A stretch of DNA of 64,000 bases from an uncultured Oscillospiraceae bacterium. Lineage in GTDB: Bacteria; Bacillota; Clostridia; Oscillospirales; Oscillospiraceae. Location: the NCBI GenBank assembly GCA_947629775.1, contig CANRFA010000007.1:1-64000 (forward strand), in the 5' to 3' direction. The notes beneath the pieces were generated by a model that was not told the DNA's origin, did not search any database, and worked only from the letters and a program-made list of their open reading frames with translations. The position numbers were made by a program, and so were the translations under genes. Below are positions 56,033 through 64,000 of this stretch, in pieces; within the stretch, counting starts at the first letter, position 1, and each line of letters opens with the position of its first letter.

Positions 56033-57508
56033 ATGCTGTACATCGGTGTGGACCTGGGCACCTCGGCGGTGAAGCTGCTGCTGATGGACGACCGGGGAGC
56101 CATTCAGAACATTGTTTCCAGGGAGTATCCCATTTCCTATCCCCATCCCGGCTGGTCCGAGCAGAATCCCGAGGACTGGCTGTCCGCCACCCTGGAGGGA
56201 ATCCGGGAGCTGACGGCTCCGTTTGACCGCGGCCAGGTGGCGGGGATCGGCTGCGGCGGTCAGATGCACGGTCTGGTGGCGCTGGATGAGAACGACCGGG
56301 TACTGCGTCCCGCAATCCTCTGGAACGACGGGCGGACGGCCCGGGAAGTGGAGTACCTGAACGGAGAGATCGGCCGGGAGAAGATCAGCGCCTGGACGGC
56401 CAACATCGCCTTTGCCGGCTTTACGGCCCCCAAGCTGCTGTGGATGCGCAGCCACGAGCCGGAGCTGTTCGCGCGGATCCGCCGGATCATGCTCCCCAAG
56501 GACTACCTGAACTACATGCTCACCGGCGTGTTCTGCACGGACGTCTCGGACGCCTCCGGGATGCTGCTGCTGGATGTGAAGAGGCGCCGCTGGTCCCGGG
56601 AGATGCTGGAAGTGTGCGGCGTCCGGGAGGAGCAGATGCCCCGGATCTATGAAAGCTATGAGACGGTCGGGACCCTGAAGCCCGAGATCGCGGCTCGACT
56701 GGGGCTGCCGGAGACGGTGAAAGTCTGCGCCGGAGCGGGAGACAACGCCGCGGCGGCGGTGGGAACCGGCACGGTGGGCAACGGACAGTGCAACATCTCG
56801 CTGGGCACCTCCGGCACCATCTTCATCTCCAGCGACTCGTTCGGGGTGGACCCCGGCAACGCCCTCCACGCCTTCGGCCATGCGGATGGCCACTGGCATC
56901 TGATGGGCTGCATGCTCTCCGCCGCTTCCTGCAACCGCTGGTGGGCGGAGGACATTCTGGGTACTGGGGACTTCGCCGGTGAGCAGGCGAAGATCGCGCC
57001 GGAGCGCCTGGGCCGCAACCACGTCTTCTTCCTGCCCTATCTGATGGGGGAGCGCTCGCCCATCAACGACACGGACGCCAGGGGCACGTTTATCGGCCTC
57101 ACCATGGACTCCACCCGGGCGGACATGACCCAGGCGGTGCTGGAGGGAGTCTCCTTCGCCATCCGGGATTCCCTGGAGGTGGCCCGTTCCCTGGGTCTGG
57201 ATATCCGGCGCAGCCGCATCTGCGGCGGCGGCGCGAAAAGTCCGCTGTGGAAGAAGATTCTGGCCAATGTGCTGGGAATTTCCCTGGATCTTGTGGAGAC
57301 GGAGCAGGGACCCGGCATGGGAGGCGCAATGCTTGCCATGGTAGCCTGCGGAGCGTACGCCAGCGTGGAGGAGGCCTGCTCGGCCCTGGTGCGCGTTGTG
57401 GATACAGTGGAGCCGGACCCGGAGCTGACGGCGCGCTACGAGGAGCAGTACCGGAAGTTCCGGAAGATCTACCCGGCCCTGCGGGAGCTGTTCCCGCAGA
57501 TTCAGTAG
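56033..57508 (+). CDS. xylB: Xylulokinase (FGGY family)
   Basis: 491 residues, typical of XylB. It has the N-terminal phosphate motif YIGVDLGTSAVKLLLMDDRG, the substrate signature GIGCGGQMHGLVALDEND with the catalytic Asp region, DASGMLLLDVKRRRWS, CAGAGDNAAAAVGTG, SLGTSGTIFIS and the ATP-domain motif RICGGGAKSPLWKKILANVLG. It phosphorylates D-xylulose or a similar ketose to the 5-phosphate. The start at 56033 follows AGGAGGAGG. It is first in an operon with DUF4867 and a fucose/arabinose-isomerase-like gene and is controlled by the divergent ROK repressor. Confidence 0.94.
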   Translation: MLYIGVDLGTSAVKLLLMDDRGAIQNIVSREYPISYPHPGWSEQNPEDWLSATLEGIRELTAPFDRGQVAGIGCGGQMHGLVALDENDRVLRPAILWNDGRTAREVEYLNGEIGREKISAWTANIAFAGFTAPKLLWMRSHEPELFARIRRIMLPKDYLNYMLTGVFCTDVSDASGMLLLDVKRRRWSREMLEVCGVREEQMPRIYESYETVGTLKPEIAARLGLPETVKVCAGAGDNAAAAVGTGTVGNGQCNISLGTSGTIFISSDSFGVDPGNALHAFGHADGHWHLMGCMLSAASCNRWWAEDILGTGDFAGEQAKIAPERLGRNHVFFLPYLMGERSPINDTDARGTFIGLTMDSTRADMTQAVLEGVSFAIRDSLEVARSLGLDIRRSRICGGGAKSPLWKKILANVLGISLDLVETEQGPGMGGAMLAMVACGAYASVEEACSALVRVVDTVEPDPELTARYEEQYRKFRKIYPALRELFPQIQ

Positions 57509-57520
57509 GAGGTGCGGGTT

Positions 57521-58162
57521 ATGGAGATTCGCAGTGTGTACGATCCGGCCTTCCGGCGCTATGGAAGCGTGCTGGAGGGCTATGACCTGGCGGAGCTGAA
57601 GACGGCTCTGGAGGAAGGAACCCCCTGTCCGGAGGAGGGAACAGCCTATGTGCCCTCCCAGCCGGAGCTGGAGGCGCTTCCTGTGGCGAAGGACCTGGAA
57701 AACCGGGCTTTCGGCGGCATGCCCATCCAGATGGGCTGGTGCAACGGCCACAATACGAAGCTCAACTGTCTGGAGTATCACAGGGACAGCGAGCTCAATT
57801 TCGGGACGGAGGATTTCATCCTCCTGCTGGGTCGTCGGGAAGAGATCCGGGAGGACGGTCTCTTCGATACGGCGGATGTGGCGGCATTCCGGGTTCCCGC
57901 CGGGGTGCTGGTGGAAGTGTACGCTACCACGCTGCACTATGCCCCCTGTTCGGCCCGCAGAGGAGCGGGTTTCCGGGTCCTCGTGGTGCTTCCCCGGGGA
58001 ACCAACACGGAGAAGCCGGAGTTCACTCCGGGGAACCGGGAGGACACCTGGATGACCGCCCGAAACAAGTGGCTGCTGGCCCATCCGGACAGCGAGGAGG
58101 CCCGGAACGGGGCCGTCGTGGGTCTGAAGGGCGTCAATCCGGATATTATTGACCTGATCTGA
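57521..58162 (+). CDS. DUF4867 family protein
   Basis: 213 residues of an uncharacterised Firmicutes family annotated DUF4867. It contains RSVYDPAFRRYGSVLEGYDLAEL, YVPSQPELEALPVAKDLENRAFGGMPIQMGWCNGHNTKLNCLEYHRDSELNF, LLLGRREEI and a cupin-like VPAGVLVEVYATTLHYAPC with possible metal ligands His and Glu. The fold resembles sugar isomerase cupins, so a role as a sugar-phosphate or ketose isomerase or mutarotase is possible but unproven. The start at 57521 follows AGGAGGTG. The position between xylB and an isomerase-like gene is typical for the family. Confidence 0.85.
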   Translation: MEIRSVYDPAFRRYGSVLEGYDLAELKTALEEGTPCPEEGTAYVPSQPELEALPVAKDLENRAFGGMPIQMGWCNGHNTKLNCLEYHRDSELNFGTEDFILLLGRREEIREDGLFDTADVAAFRVPAGVLVEVYATTLHYAPCSARRGAGFRVLVVLPRGTNTEKPEFTPGNREDTWMTARNKWLLAHPDSEEARNGAVVGLKGVNPDIIDLI

Positions 58163-58176
58163 GGAGGAATCTGATC

Positions 58177-59664
58177 ATGCTTACCAATATTCCTGTTGTC
58201 AAACTGGGCATTGTCGCGGTCTCCCGGGACTGCTTCATCATCTCCCTGTCCGAGCGCCGCCGGGCCGCCGTGGCCGAGGCCTGCCGGGCCCGCGGCGTGG
58301 ACGTCTACGAGGCGAAGACCACGGTGGAGAACGAAGCGGACATGCTGAAGGCGGTGGAGGAAGTGAAGGCCGCCGGCTGCAACGCTCTGACCGTCTTCCT
58401 GGGCAATTTCGGGCCCGAGACGCCGGAAACCCTGCTGGCGAAGTATTTCGATGGCCCCTGCATGTTCGTGGCGGCCGCCGAGGGCGACGGAGATCTGATC
58501 AACGGCCGCGGCGACGCCTACTGCGGCATGCTGAACTGCTCCTACAATCTCCACATGCGCCATCTGAACGGCTATATTCCGCCCTATCCTGTGGGGACCG
58601 CGGAAGAGCTGGCGGAGAAGGTGGCGGACTTTGTTCCCATCGCCCGGGCCGTTCTGGGCCTGAAGGGCCTGAAGATCATCACCTTCGGTCCCCGTCCCCA
58701 GGACTTCTTTGCCTGCAACGCGCCCATTAAGGGGCTGTACGAGCTGGGCGTGGAGATCGAGGAGAACTCCGAGCTGGATCTGCTGGTCAGCTACAAGGCC
58801 CACGCAGGCGATCCGCGCATCCCCGAAGTCTGCGCGGACATGGCCGCAGAGATGGGAGAGGGACGCTACTATCCCGAACTTTCCGAGCGCATGGCTCAGT
58901 TTGAACTGACGCTGCTGGACTGGGCGGAGGCTCACAAGGGAGCCCGGAAGTATGTGGCGTTCGCGGACAAGTGCTGGCCCGCTTTCCCGGAGGCCTTTGG
59001 CTTTGAGCCCTGCTATGTGAATTCCCGTCTGGCCTCCCGGGGGATCCCGGTCTCCTGCGAGGTGGATATCTATGGCGCGCTCAGCGAGTACATCGGCATG
59101 TGCGTGACTGGCGACACCGTGACCCTGCTGGATATCAACAACTCGGTGCCCGCCAGTATCTACGAGGAGGAGATCCGCGGGAAGCACGACTATGTCCTTA
59201 CGGATACCTTCATGGGATTCCACTGCGGCAACACCCCCGCCTGCAAGCTGTGCGCGGACCGCGCGGTGAAGTACCAGCTGATCCAGCATCGTCTGCTGGA
59301 GCCCAAGGGCAGCGAGCCCGACTTTACCCGCGGAACCCTGGAGGGAGATATCGCCCCCGGCGAGATCACCTTCTACCGGCTCCAGTGCGACAGCGACGGC
59401 GTGCTGCGCTCCTACATCGCCCAGGGCGAGGTGCTTCCCGTGGCCACCCGTTCCTTCGGCGGCATCGGGATCTTCGCCATTCCCGAGATGGGCCGCTTCT
59501 ATCGCCACGTGCTGCTGGAGAAGCACTATCCCCACCATGGGGCTGTGGCCTTCTCTCACTGCGCCAGGACCCTCTTCGAGGTGTTCCGCCTGCTGGGTAT
59601 CCAGGACATCGCCTGGAACCGGCCGAAGTCCATCCCCTATCCCACCGAAAATCCCTGGGCCTGA
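58177..59664 (+). CDS. L-fucose/L-arabinose isomerase family protein
   Basis: 495 residues of the fucose/arabinose isomerase-like superfamily. It starts KLGIVAVSRDCFIISLSERRR; KAAGCNALTVFLGNFGPETPETLL and ADKCWPAFPEAFGFEPCYVNSRLASRGIPVSCEVDIYGALSEYI are typical, with Glu and Asp metal ligands in CEVDIYGAL and a later His in MGFHCGNTP. Members interconvert aldoses and ketoses with a divalent metal. It should provide the ketose for XylB. It starts 14 bases after DUF4867, with GAGGAGG. The operon ends at a strong terminator. Confidence 0.88.
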   Translation: MLTNIPVVKLGIVAVSRDCFIISLSERRRAAVAEACRARGVDVYEAKTTVENEADMLKAVEEVKAAGCNALTVFLGNFGPETPETLLAKYFDGPCMFVAAAEGDGDLINGRGDAYCGMLNCSYNLHMRHLNGYIPPYPVGTAEELAEKVADFVPIARAVLGLKGLKIITFGPRPQDFFACNAPIKGLYELGVEIEENSELDLLVSYKAHAGDPRIPEVCADMAAEMGEGRYYPELSERMAQFELTLLDWAEAHKGARKYVAFADKCWPAFPEAFGFEPCYVNSRLASRGIPVSCEVDIYGALSEYIGMCVTGDTVTLLDINNSVPASIYEEEIRGKHDYVLTDTFMGFHCGNTPACKLCADRAVKYQLIQHRLLEPKGSEPDFTRGTLEGDIAPGEITFYRLQCDSDGVLRSYIAQGEVLPVATRSFGGIGIFAIPEMGRFYRHVLLEKHYPHHGAVAFSHCARTLFEVFRLLGIQDIAWNRPKSIPYPTENPWA

Positions 59665-59694
59665 GTTCCGCCCGATAGAACCGATATATAAGGA

Positions 59695-59729
59695 GGGAGC
59701 GGACCGCGTCAGATGCGCGGTCCGCTCCC
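59695..59729 (+). terminator. Terminator of the xylB operon
   Basis: Arms GGGAGCGGACCGCG and CGCGGTCCGCTCCC with a seven-base loop, followed by TGCTTTTCG, 30 bases after the last stop codon. Confidence 0.85.
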
Positions 59730-59751
59730 TGCTTTTCGCACGCGGCCGGTC

Positions 59752-60546
59752 TCAGAAGGAGGGAAGACCGTCCGGAAACAGTTCTGTGATGGCGTAAAGG
59801 ATAGCCCGGCCTGCCAGGGTAACCCGGTCTCCCTCCATACGGCAGTACAGGGTTCCGCCCCGGGGAGAGGCCTGGCGGGCGGTCAGTTCTGTTTTGCCCA
59901 GGCGGGCCGCCCAATAGGGGATGATGTGGCAGTGACCGGAGCCGCACACCGGATCCTCGGGCAGATTCATCTTTAGCCCGAAGGTGCGGGAGACGCAGTC
60001 GTATTCCCCGAAGCCGGGGGCGGTCACCTGCATGAGAGCCCCTTTTACCTGCAGCAGTTTTTCCTGGTTCGGGTTCAGGGACAGTACGGTTTCCGGATCG
60101 TCGAAGACGCACAGCAGATCCCGGGCCCGCCAGACTTCCCGGGGCCGGGCGCCCAGAGCATCCGCAATCTGCTCTGTGACTTCCAGCTGCCGCAGAGTGT
60201 ACGCGGGAAAGTTCATGGCGTACAGGTTGCCCTGCCGGCGCACCGTAAGGGTTCCGCTGAGGGTTTCGTACGCCAGTTCGTCCGCCTCCGGAAGCGCGAA
60301 ACGCATCATGGCGTATGCGGCCGCCAGGGTGGCGTGGCCGCAGAGGCTGATTTCGCCGGTGGGCGTCAGCCAGCGCAGCCTCCAGCGGTTCTCCTCCGGT
60401 ACCGCGAAGGCGGTCTCCGGCAGGGCGTTCTCCCGGGCAATGGCCAGCAGGACGGGGTCCGGCAGCCAGCGGTCCATCAGAACCACGGCGGCCGGGTTTC
60501 CTTCGAAGACGTGGTCCGCAAAGGCGTCGATGACATACTGTCTCAT
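59752..60546 (-). CDS. PhzF-family isomerase
   Basis: 264 residues, full length. The N-terminus QYVIDAFADHVFEGNPAAVV is canonical; the catalytic Glu is in NALPETAFAVPEEN; GEISLCGHATLAAAYAMM and LPEDPVCGSGHCHIIPYWA are the paired halves of the epimerase-like active site. The start at 60546 is ATG after GAGGAG, unlike the paralogue at 35101-35904, whose equivalent codon is ATT. The substrate is unknown. It stands alone between the xylB operon and the HD gene. Confidence 0.92.
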   Translation of the reverse strand: MRQYVIDAFADHVFEGNPAAVVLMDRWLPDPVLLAIARENALPETAFAVPEENRWRLRWLTPTGEISLCGHATLAAAYAMMRFALPEADELAYETLSGTLTVRRQGNLYAMNFPAYTLRQLEVTEQIADALGARPREVWRARDLLCVFDDPETVLSLNPNQEKLLQVKGALMQVTAPGFGEYDCVSRTFGLKMNLPEDPVCGSGHCHIIPYWAARLGKTELTARQASPRGGTLYCRMEGDRVTLAGRAILYAITELFPDGLPSF

Positions 60547-60625
60547 GAAGAGGCTCCTCTCAAAGGGAATGCTGTCTCCGGGGAGGGCGGCAAAGGGACT
60601 TCCGGGCGACCGATGGAGGCCGGGG

Positions 60626-61219
60626 TCAGTCGTCGATGATGTGGCCCTTGCGGATGTTTTCCTCAATCAGTTCCCGGGCGTAGTCGCTGATTTCCTGCGA
60701 GCCCGGGACAGTGGTGGCGTGGCGCTTCATGATCTGGGAGCGGCGGACTCCATGCCGGATCCAGTCGCTGCCCTCGTTGGAGTTGTTCAGCAGGAGGGGC
60801 TGGAAGGTGTCCATGGTGCGGGCGAAGCGGGCCTCCGGGCTGGAGAAGGACTCGAATTCCTCAAACAGGGCCCGCAGCTCGGCGCCCTGATCCTCCGGCA
60901 GCAGGCCGAAGAGCCGGTCCGCGGCCTTCTCCTCCCGCTCCTTCTGCGTTGCCTTGCCGGTCTCGTCGTAGGCGTAGGTATCGCCGGCGTCGATCTCCAC
61001 GATGTCGTGAATCAGGGCCATCATCATGGCTCTTGCCAGGTCGATTTCCTCGTTGGCGTATTCCCGCAGCAGCCAGATCATCAGGGCCATATGCCAGGCG
61101 TGTTCGGCGTCGTTTTCCGCCCGACCGTGGCCGGACAGGTGGGTCTGACGCAGGATGTTCTTCTCCTTGTCCGCCTCCAGGATGAAGCTCAGCTGCCTGG
61201 CGAAGCGTTCGGATTCCAT
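60626..61219 (-). CDS. HD-domain phosphohydrolase (YfbR/HDDC2 type)
   Basis: 197 residues of the small HD family. The metal ligands are His in NDAEHAWHMALMIWLL and His-Asp in MMALIHDIVEIDAGDTYAYDE, followed by the distal Asp in ARTMDTFQPLLLNNSNEG. Close families are 5'-deoxynucleotidases (YfbR) and related nucleoside monophosphatases. The start at 61219 follows GGGAGG; the frame is open far upstream but unrelated. Upstream leader has a small perfect dyad (61236-61252). The gene is single. Confidence 0.88.
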   Translation of the reverse strand: MESERFARQLSFILEADKEKNILRQTHLSGHGRAENDAEHAWHMALMIWLLREYANEEIDLARAMMMALIHDIVEIDAGDTYAYDETGKATQKEREEKAADRLFGLLPEDQGAELRALFEEFESFSSPEARFARTMDTFQPLLLNNSNEGSDWIRHGVRRSQIMKRHATTVPGSQEISDYARELIEENIRKGHIIDD

Positions 61220-61235
61220 AGACTGTTCCTCCCTT

Positions 61236-61252
61236 TCTGTCGTTGCGACAGA
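61236..61252 (-). promoter_or_regulatory. Dyad in the leader of the HD gene
   Basis: TCTGTCG, three bases, CGACAGA lies immediately upstream of the ribosome site. A probable promoter with -10 TATACT is near 61270-61275 on the minus strand, so the dyad would be in the 5' leader or act as an operator. Confidence 0.4.
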
Positions 61253-61275
61253 GTCCGATTTTCCCCCACAGTATA

Positions 61276-61881
61276 GCACAGAGGGAGGGGGAAGTCCAGA
61301 AGCCCGGACCGGAGGCGAACCGGTTGAGGGCGGTGCCTGTCCGGATCCTTTGCGGGGCCATCGAAATGGGCGGTCTGTTCGACAGCGGATGAGGAAGCAC
61401 ACGTTTTTGCGTGCGATCCCGGCGGAACATACAAAGTGACTCTTGCTTTTGTGTGCAACAGGGAGAAAATCGGATTCGTCTCGAAAAACTTCTTTACGGG
61501 GCTTCTGACTTGCGGTATTCTGAGAGAAAAGGTCCCAGGATCCGTATGTCCCGGCAGTGGGAGGGAGCCTGGTCAGGGCCTTCCGGATCCTCTGCGCGTG
61601 CGCAGCGTGCATTTTCAGCCGCAGGCAGCTCACCTGCGTTTAAATGAACGCGGATAGATGCGGCCGGGCTTCCGGGATGGCGCAGTCCACCCTTTTTCCC
61701 GGAAAACAGAAAGACGGGAAGAGGAAGCGGAAATACAGAAAAGGAGCCGGAGGGAACGGTTGCGCGGGAAGGCGGTTCGTGGTAAGATAGGAGCAGAACA
61801 GCCGGGTGCGCGCGGGTCCGGGTTGGGGTCCTGCCCGGTATGGGCGCCGGAGTCCCGCGTGGAGGCAGAAGGAGATAAGGA
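61276..61881. other. Intergenic region, no gene supported
   Basis: About 600 bases between the HD gene and the divergent channel gene. Open frames here are Arg/Gly-rich and lack ribosome sites. A weak promoter for the channel gene may be TTGCGC-N17-TAAGAT ending near 61790. Confidence 0.45.
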
Positions 61882-62697
61882 ATGGATGAACTGACCGAAT
61901 CCCGGCAGCGGATCTTTGAAGTGATCGAGCTGGGAAGGCCGGGGGACCGGGCGAGCCTGGTCTACGACCGGTTCATGATCACCATGATCATCGCGGGCCT
62001 GCTGCCCCTGTTTTTCAAGCAGGTTCCCCCGGAACTGGCGGTGGTGGACCGGATTGCCTCTGTGGTGTTTCTGGTGGATTACGCCCTGCGGTGGTGGACA
62101 GCGGACTTCAAGGTAAAAAAGGGGGCGATGTCCTTCCTGATTTACCCCTTTACCTTTCTGGCGCTGATGGACCTGATTTCCATCATCCCTCTCTTCGTGA
62201 CGACCAGTACCCACATGCAGCTGTTTCGGCTGATGCGCCTGACCAGGGCTCTGCGGGCTCTGCGGATGCTGCGTTACTCGAAGAGCTTCTATCTGATCAT
62301 GGATGTGATGCAGCGGGAGAAGAAGACGCTGTCCGCCGTGGTCTGGATGGCGGGAGGCTACGTGGTGCTCTCCGCGCTCATCATGTTCCAGGTAGAGCCG
62401 GAGAACTTTGCCACCTTCTCGGACGCCTTCTACTGGGCGGTGGTGACCATGACCACCGTGGGATATGGCGATATCTACCCGGTGACGGAGCTGGGCCGTC
62501 TCGTCAGCATGATCTCCTCCTTTGTGGGAATTGCCATCATCGCGCTCCCTACCGGTATCATTTCCGCCGGGTTCATGCAGTCCCTGGAAGAGCGGCGCGA
62601 GAAAGAGCGCCTCGCAGAGAAGAAGAAGCAGGAGGAGCACGGCCCCGGGAACGGACCGGGGGTCTCCGCAGAGACCGGGGATACGGAGAACGACTGA
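61882..62697 (+). CDS. Voltage-gated potassium channel (six-helix ion transporter)
   Basis: 271 residues, a bacterial Kv-type channel subunit. Segments S1-S3 lie in residues about 30-115, S4 carries a repeated Arg pattern LFRLMRLTRALRALRMLRYSKSF (split: LFRLMRLTRALRALR, MLRYSKSF), the pore helix and filter are AFYWAVVTMTTVGYGDIYP (TVGYGD near residue 192), and S6 is MISSFVGIAIIALPTGIISAGF. A charged C-terminal tail (about 40 residues) is probably cytoplasmic. Four subunits form a K+ channel. The start follows AAGGAG. The next gene, 13 bases downstream, is the paralogue of the polyol-operon protein. Confidence 0.93.
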   Translation: MDELTESRQRIFEVIELGRPGDRASLVYDRFMITMIIAGLLPLFFKQVPPELAVVDRIASVVFLVDYALRWWTADFKVKKGAMSFLIYPFTFLALMDLISIIPLFVTTSTHMQLFRLMRLTRALRALRMLRYSKSFYLIMDVMQREKKTLSAVVWMAGGYVVLSALIMFQVEPENFATFSDAFYWAVVTMTTVGYGDIYPVTELGRLVSMISSFVGIAIIALPTGIISAGFMQSLEERREKERLAEKKKQEEHGPGNGPGVSAETGDTEND

Positions 62698-62709
62698 GGA
62701 GGAAGACGG

Positions 62710-63312
62710 ATGTACGAGATCGGGGAAGCCTGGATGGGGTACTTTGAGGAGATCGACCCCGCGAAGCGTCTGGAGATTCTGGACGGGATGGAGGAGCAGA
62801 GCGGGGCCATGATGCGCCTGTGCCGCGGGTTTTATCGGGAGCGGTATACGGACCCGAAGAAGCCGGCCCACAAGGTGGACAACTGGCTGTACAAGTTTGT
62901 CTACTTCCCGGGCATGTATAAGCGCAGCGGGCGGAGATTCGGGCGCAGCGCGCTGGAAAAGGAGATGGCCCGCAGCCTGAAGGAACTGCATCTGGAGGAT
63001 CCGGAGGGGCTCGAAGAGCTGGAGCGGACCGTGCTCTATCACGAGTTCCGCAACACGGCCCGCCGCTATCTGGACACCTGCCGGGATCCCTCCTACGGCA
63101 GCAAGCTGCTGAAAATGAAGTCCTCCACCGAAGCGGAGCGGAAGGCCCTGGCCGGCGAGGAGATGTGGCAGATTGCCAGCGGTCTGCCCGCCATGCTGGG
63201 AGTGGCGGAAAAGATGGAGCTCTGGAAGGAGGCCATCCGGGCCGAACTGCTCGTCTTTGATCCGGAGGCCGGTCCGGCCTTTGACGCCCGGGAGGGGAAG
63301 GCGGGAAACTGA
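62710..63312 (+). CDS. Uncharacterised protein, paralogue of 31747-32343
   Basis: 200 residues, soluble, no recognised function. It shares MYEIxEAW, GYFEEIDPAKRLEIL, YRERYTDPKKPAHKVDNWLYKFVYFPGMYKR, EKEMARSLKELHLEDPEGLEELERTVLYHEFRNTARRYLDTC and LVFDPEAG with the paralogue in the polyol operon. The start at 62710 follows GAGGAGG, and the gene forms an operon with the K+ channel. Two paralogues in unrelated operons argue for a general accessory or regulatory role rather than a catabolic step. Confidence 0.87.
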   Translation: MYEIGEAWMGYFEEIDPAKRLEILDGMEEQSGAMMRLCRGFYRERYTDPKKPAHKVDNWLYKFVYFPGMYKRSGRRFGRSALEKEMARSLKELHLEDPEGLEELERTVLYHEFRNTARRYLDTCRDPSYGSKLLKMKSSTEAERKALAGEEMWQIASGLPAMLGVAEKMELWKEAIRAELLVFDPEAGPAFDAREGKAGN

Positions 63313-63342
63313 CCCGCACAGCAGACCGGACAGAAAAAACAG

Positions 63343-63368
63343 CGCCCGCAGGCTCAGGTCTGCGGGCG
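63343..63368 (+). terminator. Terminator of the channel operon
   Basis: Arms CGCCCGCAG and CTGCGGGCG with an eight-base loop; the plus strand continues TTGCATGCTTTT, and AAAAAA precedes it, so it can act in both directions. Confidence 0.7.
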
Positions 63369-63522
63369 TTGCATGCTTTTGGAGAGGGTCAAAGGAAAGA
63401 AAGGCAGACGGTTTGTCGGGGCTGTTCGAGTGTGGATAGAAGGCGCGGGAAGAGATCCGGGAAACAGAGAAGAAGGGGAACGGTCCAGAGGATGGATCGT
63501 TCCCCGTTCTGTTTTCCGCAGG

Positions 63523-64000
63523 CTACCGGCTGTCGGACAGAGTTCGGACCCAGGGGACCCGGCCAGGAACCGGGGGGTCCTCGTAAAAGCGGGCGGTTTT
63601 ATCCCGGCCGCTGTCGTTCCAGGGGTCGAAGCCCAGCGGCGAGATGTGGGGGCCCAGGGTGGAATTCCGGAAGACGCAGAGGCCATGGTCCCGCCAGGGA
63701 CGGGCAAGATAGATGCTGCCGGGGGTTACGCCCTCTTCGCAGGTAAAGCGGCAGCGGAGGAAGGAGAAGCCTTCGCTCTGCTCCAGAGCGTGTGCGGGAG
63801 CCGCCACATAGCCGATATCCCGCTCGTCCCGGAGGGAGCGGATTTCACAGTCCTCGAAGAGCGCGCGGCCGCAGCCGAAGATGAAGTCTACCGTGCCCTC
63901 GATGAGACAGTGGCGGAACGTCTGGGTGCAGGGACAGTCCGTGCGCAGAAGAGGCGGCAGGAAGCCGTCGTAGCGGCGGATCAGGTCCCGGGGCAGCGGC
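63523..64000 (-). CDS. Pectinesterase, C-terminal part (cut by window edge)
   Basis: The visible 159 codons are the C-terminal part of a carbohydrate esterase family 8 pectin methylesterase, running off the right edge. Family motifs are EGTVDFIFGCGRALFEDCEI with the catalytic Asp, GYVAAPAHALEQSEGFSF and SIYLARPWRDHGLCVFRNSTLGPHI with the conserved Arg-Pro-Trp. It removes methyl esters from pectin. The glutamine of the usual first active-site motif should lie near the window edge; the segment YDGFLPPLLRTDCPCTQTF is divergent there. Whether it has a signal peptide cannot be seen. It fits with pectin or galacturonate use; no further pectin genes are in view. Confidence 0.88.
   Translation of the reverse strand, partial: PLPRDLIRRYDGFLPPLLRTDCPCTQTFRHCLIEGTVDFIFGCGRALFEDCEIRSLRDERDIGYVAAPAHALEQSEGFSFLRCRFTCEEGVTPGSIYLARPWRDHGLCVFRNSTLGPHISPLGFDPWNDSGRDKTARFYEDPPVPGRVPWVRTLSDSR

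Noticed and set aside
61658..61894. Small Arg-rich plus-strand open frame upstream of the channel gene
   Set aside because: No ribosome site, low-complexity basic composition, and it overlaps the channel gene start.

Overview
The window is GC-rich DNA from an endospore-forming member of the Firmicutes, most likely a high-GC gut clostridium of the Oscillospiraceae/Ruminococcaceae type. The evidence is a SpoIIID homologue at the left edge, strong AGGAGG ribosome sites, sigma-A promoters of the TTGACA-N17-TATAAT type, YedE/DUF3343 selenium genes, and very broad sugar and polyol catabolism. Taxonomy is inferred from gene content; no rRNA gene is present.

Layout. 0-1.4 kb: SpoIIID, then two identical tRNA-Ala(CGC) genes, each with its own promoter and terminator. 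1.6-6.1 kb: two paralogous orphan sugar-binding lipoproteins, each with its own promoter and a hairpin at the very 5' end of the mRNA, and a divergent AraC regulator. 6.3-14.4 kb: the 5-oxoprolinase operon pxpBCA; an aminotransferase, RraA-like aldolase, hydroxypyruvate reductase and glycerate kinase set with a LysR regulator. 14.4-23.7 kb: a minus-strand catabolic operon (zinc dehydrogenase, class II aldolase, aldo/keto reductase, PfkB kinase, DeoR), then a DAACS symporter and two more zinc dehydrogenases. 24.1-35.1 kb: a ROK repressor divergent from an eight-gene polyol operon (SDR, ribose-type ABC importer, FGGY kinase, an uncharacterised protein, zinc dehydrogenase, mannitol-dehydrogenase-family enzyme). 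35.1-41.2 kb: a PhzF protein apparently starting at AUU, an ABC exporter, and a selenium/sulfur cluster (yedE, tusA-like, DUF3343, divergent cysteine-desulfurase-like enzyme). 41.3-44.4 kb: an Old Yellow Enzyme/FAD reductase and a decayed AraC gene. 44.5-52.0 kb: a two-gene operon of a ~2,100-residue P-loop ATPase with long disordered acidic regions and a 375-residue protein with a HEPN R-x4-H motif. 52.2-64 kb: two HAD phosphatases, a FadR-type regulator, a ROK repressor divergent from xylB/DUF4867/fucose-isomerase-like genes, a second PhzF, an HD phosphohydrolase, a voltage-gated K+ channel with a paralogue of the uncharacterised polyol-operon protein, and the C-terminal part of a pectinesterase.

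How it fits together. Most of the window is dedicated catabolic modules, each with a local regulator (AraC, LysR, DeoR, two ROK, FadR). They import or oxidise polyols and sugars, phosphorylate them with FGGY or PfkB kinases, and cleave or isomerise them into central metabolism. Two ROK operators can be read directly from the sequence: ATTTTGCAAAAT sites at both the polyol operon and the dehydrogenase at 22.6-23.7 kb, and a 23-bp palindrome lying across the xylB promoter. The strongest candidate for an undescribed system is the giant ATPase/HEPN operon, which has the architecture of a conflict or defence module and resembles no named system I recognise.
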